A stretch of DNA of 64,000 nucleotides from contig CALWNC010000002.1 in assembly GCA_944382715.1 (NCBI GenBank), positions 196,738-260,737 on the forward strand, given 5' to 3'. The notes under the pieces were generated by a model. That model was not told the DNA's origin. It searched no databases and saw nothing but the letters and a program-made list of their open reading frames with translations. Below are positions 54,789 through 61,462 of the stretch, one piece after another; the first letter of the stretch is position 1, and each line of letters opens with the position of its first letter. Source of the stretch: an uncultured Clostridia bacterium (lineage in GTDB: Bacteria > Bacillota > Clostridia > Christensenellales > UBA1242). The translations under genes and the position numbers were made by a program.

Positions 54789-55343
54789 TTAGCAATTAAA
54801 AAAATTTATAATTATCTTCTCTTTTTGTTTTGCATACTTATAAGCAATTTCAGTTCCAGATTTTGGCTGGTAATAAAATGGACAACTTTTTGAGTGTTTT
54901 CTTTTTGGTGGGTGATAATTTTCATCATAGTAAAACAAACAATAATCGCAGTCATCAATCATGGCCTCATTTCTTTCAATATAAGCTGCCTTGCCTGCAG
55001 TAAATTTCGTTTTATGCTCAAATTCCTCTTCCACACCAAGTAAGTGAGTTTTTAATATTTTAAAATGAGAATATAGTTTTTCAAATTTAACCCGTTCACT
55101 TTCAAGAATAACCGATTCACTCTTGCAAGTATAACCAATTCTTTTAATGTCTGGATACTTTTCTTTTAGTTTAGTTACTGTGCTATGACAAAGAGTGTTA
55201 AATTCACTACGACTACCGAATATAAAAATTTTTACATTTTCATTTAAAATTAAGTTTTCAATAGTTTCTTTTATTTTATTTTTTTGTTTCTCAGTTAGTT
55301 CTATTATTCTATGACCAATAAAACAACATTTTTTAGTTTGCAT
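54789..55343 (-). CDS. SLOG-family (DUF1273/YpsA-like) nucleotide-binding protein
   Basis: 184 aa with the SLOG Rossmann pattern: CCFIGHR at the N-terminus, FIFGSRSEFNTLCH, ERNEAMIDDCDYCLFYYD and SGTEIAYKYAKQKEKIII at the C-terminus. SLOG proteins bind nucleotide-derived ligands and occur as stand-alone genes and in defence-type operons. GAGG precedes the ATG. It is divergent from the XRE regulator gene. The family call is good, the role unknown. Confidence 0.85.
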   Translation of the reverse strand: MQTKKCCFIGHRIIELTEKQKNKIKETIENLILNENVKIFIFGSRSEFNTLCHSTVTKLKEKYPDIKRIGYTCKSESVILESERVKFEKLYSHFKILKTHLLGVEEEFEHKTKFTAGKAAYIERNEAMIDDCDYCLFYYDENYHPPKRKHSKSCPFYYQPKSGTEIAYKYAKQKEKIIINFFNC

Positions 55344-55423
55344 ACATACCTCAATGACTTGTAATTGTTATAAAATTATATTTTGTGTTAATAATTATTA
55401 CAGTATTATTTAATCACACAATT

Positions 55424-55432
55424 ATTATAACA
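55424..55432 (-). promoter_or_regulatory. Extended -10 promoter of the SLOG gene
   Basis: On the minus strand, TGTTATAAT (TATAAT at 55429-55424). Confidence 0.5.
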
Positions 55433-55478
55433 TAAATGAGATAATAATTCACTCAAAATAAGATAATTTTATTAAAAT

Positions 55479-55487
55479 TGGTATAAT
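55479..55487 (+). promoter_or_regulatory. Extended -10 promoter of the XRE gene
   Basis: TGGTATAAT, with TATAAT at 55482-55487, divergent from the SLOG promoter. Confidence 0.45.
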
Positions 55488-55541
55488 CACTAAACAGGGC
55501 AAAAAACTATTTTATTCTAAAATGAACATAAGGGGAATTTT

Positions 55542-55856
55542 ATGGAAAATTTAACTTATGATGAAATTATAAATAGGATTGGATATTTTAGGACGCAGGC
55601 GAATTTGTCATTGAGAGAAACAAGTTTAAGACTTGGATATAACCCACAATTTATGAAAACAATAGAAAATAAGAGTATTGCATTAAAAGTTAAAACTCTC
55701 TTAGATTTTTGTGATGTAGTAGGGATAACAATTCAAGATTTCTTTTATTTGGGTGACCACTATAATAAGGAAGATAAGAACATGCTAGATATGTATAACA
55801 ATTTATCTGACGATAGTAAACAAATTATTATTGATTTAATGAAAAAATTAAAATAA
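55542..55856 (+). CDS. XRE-family transcriptional regulator
   Basis: 104 aa with an N-terminal helix-turn-helix of the Cro/C1 type (IGYFRTQANLSLRETSLRLGYNPQFMKTIEN, residues 5-40 in two overlapping pieces) and a short helical C-terminus. It likely binds DNA as a dimer. GGGG precedes the ATG. It is divergent from the SLOG gene and followed by a terminator. Confidence 0.88.
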   Translation: MENLTYDEIINRIGYFRTQANLSLRETSLRLGYNPQFMKTIENKSIALKVKTLLDFCDVVGITIQDFFYLGDHYNKEDKNMLDMYNNLSDDSKQIIIDLMKKLK

Positions 55857-55886
55857 AAACACTTAAATAGTGTTTTTATTTTTTTA
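55855..55886 (+). terminator. Terminator of the XRE gene
   Basis: The stem AAAAACACT / AGTGTTTTT with a 5-base loop is followed by ATTTTTTTAT. Confidence 0.8.
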
Positions 55887-56091
55887 TTTCATTTAGTCTA
55901 AAATTATCATATAATAATTGTTTTTTCTTTTAAATTTATAATTTAAAACAATAGTAAAAACATTAAAAATTTAAAACTTATTTTCTAGCATAATTTTTTG
56001 CTGGCTTTATATTCATTAAAGATTTTCTAATAAAAATGTACACTACAAAAAATTTTCACTATTGTTTATGTTTTTTACTTGGGGAATGGAC

Positions 56092-56120
56092 TTGCAAAAT
56101 GTAAAAGAATTTTATATAAT
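56092..56120 (+). promoter_or_regulatory. Leaderless promoter of the 56127 gene
   Basis: TTGCAA at 56092-56097, a 17-base spacer and TATAAT at 56115-56120. The predicted +1 is 56127, the A of the start codon. Confidence 0.7.
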
Positions 56121-56126
56121 TAACTA

Positions 56127-57665
56127 ATGGATAGTATAGATAAGCTTAATGAAATTTTAAATAGTCAAGAAATGTATACACAGCTTAATAACATTTCAAG
56201 TATTCCAACACGAATGTGTTTAAATCAAAATGTAATTCAAACAATAAGAGCTTATTTGACCAATGTAATAAATGGATATATGATTTTTGGTATAGACAAG
56301 ACTGACCTTGAATTAATTAATACTAATTTTGAGAAATTTTTAGAAGAAAAATTCAATTCCTTTAATTTAGAAAATAAAGAAGAGCAGTATGAATTTTTAT
56401 ATGAGAAAGCCAAGCAAACCAGATTATTTTTACATGGAAGGTCTTCTGTATTTGATAAATATGTTGACTTTAATTTGCTTCAAGAAAAAGTGCAAATAAT
56501 AAACAATATTTATGAAAAATATGGTATTTATAAGTGTTTTGAGAGTGGTATTAGAGATATTAGTAAACATAGTTTGTGATATACAAATTCAGTTAGTTTA
56601 GCAGTGTTTTATGCTCTGCAATCTCCAGAATTTTTGGCACGCTTTGCATCTCGTTCTGACTATTATAAATTAGACCAATTTTATTATGATAGGCAAGCTT
56701 TTTACAGAAAAGATTATTTGGCATGTAAAATTAATATTGATACTGAAATGAACGAATTTTCTTTTGAAAATAAAGATAAAGATTTAGTAAATAGGAATTT
56801 CAAAGAAATTTGGGAAATGATAGTTAAAGATAGTGAGCCAATTATTAAAGTTATTAAAGAAAAACCTTTAGGAGAAGCAAGTGTAGCAAAATTGTGTAAT
56901 GATGAGATTTTAAAAATGTCGTTAGCAGAGTTATTTCAGTCTGTTTTTCCAAAGCAACACTTTAACTATGACTATGACAAAAATAAGTTTGATGTTTTTA
57001 CTATCAAACTTCCAAATGTGTCAAAAGTTTTAAAGCCTGAAAACATTTCTAATAATGAAAAGTTTATTATTTATAATAATGAAAAATATATTCCAGATTT
57101 TTATGCATTAGGTAAGCTAATGACTAAAAAATTATTTTTCTTTGATGAGATTGGCATAGACAATGAAAATTTTATAAAGGTCAATGAAGATATTGATTTA
57201 AATAGATTTAGTGACCTGGTTATTATTTTAAACGAGTGTCAACCAAATACAAAAAAGGCAGAAATTTTTTTAAATAAATTAATGAAAAAAATTGATTTAA
57301 AAAGGATAGAAGATTTTTACAAAGAGAAGTTTTTAGAAGATTTAAAGAACTTGGAAAGTAGCAAAAGCAAAGATGAATCTGCAAAACTTATTATGAAAAT
57401 ATCAGAAGATTCAGCTTTAAGATATGTGGCACTTGTTCATTACAAAAAGCTACTAAAAAATTGCAATCTTGCATTTATATATACCTATAGCTCAAAGCTT
57501 TTGGGTAGAAATAATTTTAAAGGTTACAAAAAAGATAAAATTTTAGATGAAGGCAAACTTAAAGAAGTAATAAAAATATATAAAAAAATTTTAGACGGGT
57601 CATACGATTTAGTAAAATCAGATTTTCCAGTAAACTATTTAAGGGGGAATGAAATAGTTTTATGA
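56127..57665 (+). pseudogene. Unknown gene interrupted by in-frame TGA
   Basis: One frame of 513 codons holds a TGA at 56577-56579 after 150 residues (…DISKHSL) and then continues (YTNSVSLAVFYALQSP…) to a TGA at 57663-57665. The second half has no ribosome-binding site and no ATG near its start, so the two parts were one gene. Reading the TGA as Trp gives a smooth sequence; a single G-to-A change from TGG would explain it. No family is recognised; the protein is soluble and charged. It has a leaderless-type promoter, and the next gene starts in its stop codon (ATGA). Confidence 0.75.
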
Positions 57666-58231
57666 AAGATATTTTTATTTTTGGCTGTGCAAGAAGTGGA
57701 AAGACAATTCTTGCAAAATCTATTTATGAAAAATTTGGATATTCTATCATATCAATAGATAGTTTTGTCGATGCATTTGAAAAAGCTATGCCATCGGTTG
57801 GGATAGGGCATAGCAATACAGAGTTTAAGTTTAAAACATTGCCAATATTTATTGTAAAGTATTATCAAAAAATAAAAAAGGAATATCCTGATGTTAATTT
57901 CGTGATTGAAGGTTGGCATGTCTTTCAAAAAGAAATTGCTAAGTATATTGATTTAAAAGATTTTGTCGTTATTGGAATTGGGTATCCAAAGCAAGATGTA
58001 AACTTAAAATTAAAAGAAATAAGAGAATTTTCTTATGAAAATGACTACTGTAAAAAAATGACAGATGAAAGAATAATAAATTTAGTTGAAAATCATAAAA
58101 ACTACAGCATACAAATGCAAAAAGAGTGTGAAGAACTTGGCATTAATTTCTTTGACATTTCAAATAACTGGGATAATGTTCACAAAAAAATAATTGAATT
58201 TATAGAAAATTCAATCAATGTAAAAAGTTAG
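57662..58231 (+). CDS. P-loop kinase-like protein
   Basis: 189 aa with a Walker A at residues 8-15 (GCARSGKT) directly after an N-terminal strand (DIFIF), followed by SIISIDSF and FVIEGWHV (Walker B-like acidic residue). The size and layout fit small nucleoside/shikimate-type kinases of the P-loop class; the substrate is unknown. It overlaps the upstream interrupted gene by four bases, so it is translated in tandem with it. Confidence 0.8.
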   Translation: MKDIFIFGCARSGKTILAKSIYEKFGYSIISIDSFVDAFEKAMPSVGIGHSNTEFKFKTLPIFIVKYYQKIKKEYPDVNFVIEGWHVFQKEIAKYIDLKDFVVIGIGYPKQDVNLKLKEIREFSYENDYCKKMTDERIINLVENHKNYSIQMQKECEELGINFFDISNNWDNVHKKIIEFIENSINVKS

Positions 58232-58234
58232 TAT

Positions 58235-58678
58235 TTATTGCAATTTATGTGCCTTTTTATAAAAAATTTGAATGTCTGTTGGCATTTTTGTCACAGGCAT
58301 TTTTTTTACATATTCGTCTGTGCCCTGTTTTACTGATTCTGAGTAATACCAGCACTTGAAATTGATAAGATTAAGAGTATTTTCAAGTTCTTGAATTTGA
58401 TTTAATACCTTAATTTTTTGATCTTCAAACATTTTAAGCCTTTTAGGAAGTGTAGAGTTGCCTTCATTGCACCAAATTAAAAACTGCTTAATCTCTTTGA
58501 TTTGCATTCCTGATTTTTTCAAGCATTCAATGACAAGTAATGCTTCAAGGTCGTTGTCATCAAATTGGCGAATCCCATTTTTTCTCTTAATGTTAGGAAA
58601 TAATCCCTCTTTATCGTAGTATCTTATTGCCGAAATACTTATCTTAAACATATCAGAAATTTGTCCTATTGTATACAT
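58235..58678 (-). CDS. MerR-family regulator (AdhR/NmlR-like)
   Basis: 147 aa with the winged helix-turn-helix of MerR proteins (YTIGQISDMF, SAIRYYDKEGL, RQFDDNDLEAL) and a dimerisation coiled coil at ~78-105. Cysteines lie at 52, 70 and 109. Cys52 coincides with the conserved reactive Cys52 of Bacillus subtilis AdhR, an aldehyde sensor, so electrophile or aldehyde sensing is a reasonable inference. GGAG precedes the ATG. It is divergent from the 58804 operon, whose promoter lies just beyond its own start. Confidence 0.9.
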   Translation of the reverse strand: MYTIGQISDMFKISISAIRYYDKEGLFPNIKRKNGIRQFDDNDLEALLVIECLKKSGMQIKEIKQFLIWCNEGNSTLPKRLKMFEDQKIKVLNQIQELENTLNLINFKCWYYSESVKQGTDEYVKKMPVTKMPTDIQIFYKKAHKLQ

Positions 58679-58720
58679 AATAATTCTCCATAAAAAAAAT
58701 AAAATATTTTAAAAAAATGC

Positions 58721-58751
58721 TTGACCTAAACTTAGCTTTAGGTTTTATTAT
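58721..58751 (+). promoter_or_regulatory. MerR-type promoter with 19-bp spacer and palindromic operator
   Basis: TTGACC at 58721-58726 and TATTAT at 58746-58751 are separated by 19 bp, the hallmark of MerR-activated promoters. The palindrome CCTAAACTTAGCTTTAGG (58725-58742) fills the spacer. It drives the 58804 operon and lies 43 bases from the divergent merR-type gene. Confidence 0.88.
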
Positions 58752-58803
58752 GAGAATAATAGCACAAACTAATATTTGTGTCAATAAAATAAAGGAGAAT
58801 TTT

Positions 58804-59748
58804 ATGGGTAGTGGTTATATTAAGAATTTAAGCGAAAATGTAGAAAGAAAAAGTGTTTCATACAAAAATAGGTATGGAATGAAACTAGTTGGAGATTTAT
58901 ATTATAGTAAAAATATTGACTTATCAAAAAAGTATCCAGCAATAATTGTTGGAGCGCCTTATGGTGGCGTAAAAGAACAGGGACCATGTGTTTATGCAGA
59001 TGAACTTGCACAAAGAGGTTATGTGGTACTTACATTTGACCAATCTTTTATGGGAGAATCAGAGGGAGAACCAAGACATGTTTCTTCTCCTGATATTTTT
59101 ACCGAAAATTTCAGTGCAGGAGTTGATTATTTAGGAGTACAACCATTTGTTGATAGAGAGAAAATTGGCGTTATTGGTATTTGTGGTTCTGGTGGCTTTG
59201 CACTTTCTGCAGCACAGGTTGATACGAGAATTAAGGCGATAGTTACTGCCAGTATGTACGATATGAGTGAAGCTGTTAGACTAGGACTAAATGAAAATAG
59301 TACACTAGAAACTAAAGACAAAATTTCAAGACAAAGATGGGTTGATTATGAAAATGGTTATCCAGAATATATACCAAGCTTTCCAGAAGAGCCAATTGAA
59401 AGTGTTCCAGCTGATTTAGAAGAACCAAATGCTGAATGGTTTAGATTTTACGCATTAAAGCGTGGACATCATAAAGAAGCAAGAGGTGGATTTACCACGA
59501 CTAGTACACTTGCAATGATGAATTTTAGACTTTTGGATTACATAAAAGAGATTTCTCCACGCCCAATACTTTTTATTGTTGGTGACAGGGCGCATTCAAA
59601 GTTTTTTAGTGAAAATGCCTACGAAAGAGCATTAGATCCAAAAGAATTGTATGTTGTTAAAGATGCAGAACATATAGATTTGTACGATAGATTAGATAGA
59701 ATACCATTTGATAAAATTGATGAGTTTTTTAAGACAAATTTAAAATAA
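58804..59748 (+). CDS. Alpha/beta hydrolase (YcjY-like)
   Basis: 314 aa from the ATG at 58804, which has AAGGAG upstream; the longer frame from 58717 starts within the promoter and is rejected. The nucleophile elbow is GICGSGG (C127 and S129 both stand in plausible nucleophile positions: G-x-C-x-S, as in dienelactone hydrolases, or C-x-S-x-G), and a C-terminal histidine is in DAEHIDLYDR. Members are esterase- or lyase-like; the substrate is unknown. It is the first gene of the MerR-controlled operon. Confidence 0.85.
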   Translation: MGSGYIKNLSENVERKSVSYKNRYGMKLVGDLYYSKNIDLSKKYPAIIVGAPYGGVKEQGPCVYADELAQRGYVVLTFDQSFMGESEGEPRHVSSPDIFTENFSAGVDYLGVQPFVDREKIGVIGICGSGGFALSAAQVDTRIKAIVTASMYDMSEAVRLGLNENSTLETKDKISRQRWVDYENGYPEYIPSFPEEPIESVPADLEEPNAEWFRFYALKRGHHKEARGGFTTTSTLAMMNFRLLDYIKEISPRPILFIVGDRAHSKFFSENAYERALDPKELYVVKDAEHIDLYDRLDRIPFDKIDEFFKTNLK

Positions 59749-59762
59749 TGGGAGATTAACAT

Positions 59763-60302
59763 ATGAAGAATGTTTTAGTAATTTCTACAAGTTTAAGAAA
59801 TGGCAGTAATAGTGAACTTTTGGCAAATAAGTTTGCAGATGGAGCAAGAGCTTCAGGAAATAATGTTGAAATTATTAGTTTAAAAGACAAAAGAATTAGT
59901 TTTTGTATTGGTTGTTTGGCTTGTCAAACCGCAAAGCAGTGCGTTTTAAAAGACGATGCAAATGAGATTGTTAAAAAAATGCAAAAAGCTGATGTGTTGG
60001 TTTTCGCTACACCTATTTATTACTATGAAATGTCAGGACAAATGAAAACATTACTTGACAGGGCAAATCCATTATTTGCATCTGATTACTCTTTCAGAGA
60101 AATATATTTACTAGCAACTTGTGCCGATGAAAGTAAAAGTGCATTAGATGGTGCAATAAATGGTCTTGGTGGCTGGATAGAATGCTTTGAAGGAACATCA
60201 CTAAAAGGCGTGATTTATGGCACTGGTACAAATGATCCAAATGAGGCTAGTAAAAATCAAGATATTTTAAATGAAGCATACAATATGGGTAAGATGATAT
60301 AG
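59763..60302 (+). CDS. NAD(P)H-dependent FMN reductase / iron-sulphur flavoprotein-like
   Basis: 179 aa of flavodoxin-like fold: the FMN phosphate loop is STSLRNGSNSELL, and CIGCLACQTAKQC gives the compact cysteine set of iron-sulphur flavoproteins (C..C..C.....C). ATPIYYYEMSGQMKTLLDR is the family's second flavin-binding segment. It likely reduces quinones, nitro- or carbonyl-type compounds. It starts 15 bases after the hydrolase gene with GGGAG upstream. Confidence 0.88.
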   Translation: MKNVLVISTSLRNGSNSELLANKFADGARASGNNVEIISLKDKRISFCIGCLACQTAKQCVLKDDANEIVKKMQKADVLVFATPIYYYEMSGQMKTLLDRANPLFASDYSFREIYLLATCADESKSALDGAINGLGGWIECFEGTSLKGVIYGTGTNDPNEASKNQDILNEAYNMGKMI

Positions 60303-60335
60303 AAATAACCAAAATGTAATTTAAGGAATAAGTTT

Positions 60336-60854
60336 ATGAAAAATCTACATTATAAATTATTATCCGTATTACTTATTATTGGACTCATATTTAAATTAAG
60401 TAGTTGTGGAAATTCAAATAATTTAACAAACAATAATGAATCATCAATTAACATTTCACAAAATCAGGGCGAACAAGAATCAGAACAATTAGAGGAGAAA
60501 ATTATGTTTATAAAAATAGGGGATAACACGCTTACGGCAAATTTGGTAGATAATTCTTCTACAAGGGCGTTATTAGAACTATTGGAAAATGGCGATATTA
60601 CAATCAATATGCGAGATTATGCAAATTTTGAAAAAGTAGGTTCGCTTGGAACGAACTTGCCAAGAAATGATGAGTATTTTACTACACAGGCAGGGGATTT
60701 AATACTTTATCAGGGAAATCAATTTGTAATTTACTATGATACAAACTCATATTCTTTTACAAGACTTGGTAAAATTCAAAATGTAAGTCAACAAGAATTA
60801 AAAGATTTACTTGGAAGTGGTAGTGTTACAATAACACTATCTTTAACAAATTAA
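60336..60854 (+). CDS. Cyclophilin-like fold lipoprotein
   Basis: 172 aa with a lipoprotein signal (lipobox LSSC, lipidated C24), a short polar linker to about residue 50, and a domain beginning FIKIGDNTLTANLVDN that matches the cyclophilin-like family (PF18050-type) found beside flavoproteins: LPRNDEYFTTQAGDLILYQGNQFVIYYD. A peptidyl-prolyl isomerase activity is not implied. AAGGAA precedes the ATG. It is the third gene of the MerR-controlled operon. Confidence 0.8.
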   Translation: MKNLHYKLLSVLLIIGLIFKLSSCGNSNNLTNNNESSINISQNQGEQESEQLEEKIMFIKIGDNTLTANLVDNSSTRALLELLENGDITINMRDYANFEKVGSLGTNLPRNDEYFTTQAGDLILYQGNQFVIYYDTNSYSFTRLGKIQNVSQQELKDLLGSGSVTITLSLTN

Positions 60855-60917
60855 AAATTTTTAAATACTTTAAAATTATATTTCATTTATAAAACTTATT
60901 TAAATTTAATTGGTCAT

Positions 60918-60968
60918 AAAAAATCAAGTGCTTATTGGATAAAAATGTCTATTTGTGCTTGATTTTTT
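60918..60968 (+). terminator. Terminator of the MerR-controlled operon
   Basis: The stem AAAATCAAG / CTTGATTTT encloses a larger loop and is followed by a T-run. Confidence 0.6.
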
Positions 60969-61402
60969 ACTTTATTTGATGCATTAATTCTTATTAAATG
61001 AATAGTAAACTTATATTTTATAAAAATATAATTTATTAATTTAAAATAAAATGATTGAAAATAAAAAAAATTAACTTAATTTCAATGTGAAGTTTATAAA
61101 TTGCGTTTTTTCTGTTTTTTTAAAAAAATAATTGTAAATTTATGTCAGTTTATTGCAAAATATATTAGTATACCTTTATTATTTATATTGAAAATCATTA
61201 TTTTACTAATTTTTTTATTATCTAGTAATATTTTTTACTTACTTCTATTTTTTATAGAGAGATCTGTCTAAAATTATAGAAAAAATGAATGAACGATAGA
61301 GCAAAAAAATATTTTTATTAAAATTTAATTTTTTTTATAAAATGACAAAAATTTGTTATTATTTCTTAAAAAATATACTTTTACTTGCTTTCCACGATAC
61401 AC

Positions 61403-61408
61403 TATAAT
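61403..61408 (+). promoter_or_regulatory. Putative -10 of the terminal lipoprotein gene
   Basis: TATAAT about 55 bases before the start codon; no clear -35. Confidence 0.4.
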
Positions 61409-61462
61409 ATAATTAAAATAAGGTAATTACAATATTACTAAAAAAATTAAGGAGAGAATAAT

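Larger units (their letters stand above)
60855..61462. other. Intergenic region before the terminal lipoprotein
   Basis: 608 very AT-rich bases without a convincing gene. It holds the operon terminator (60918-60968), one TTGCGTTTTTT word (61101-61111) and the promoter of the next gene. Nothing else is seen. Confidence 0.6.

Noticed and set aside
58717..58803. Longer N-terminus of the hydrolase gene starting at 58717
   Set aside because: It would begin upstream of the -35 of the MerR-type promoter and has no ribosome-binding site; the ATG at 58804 has AAGGAG.
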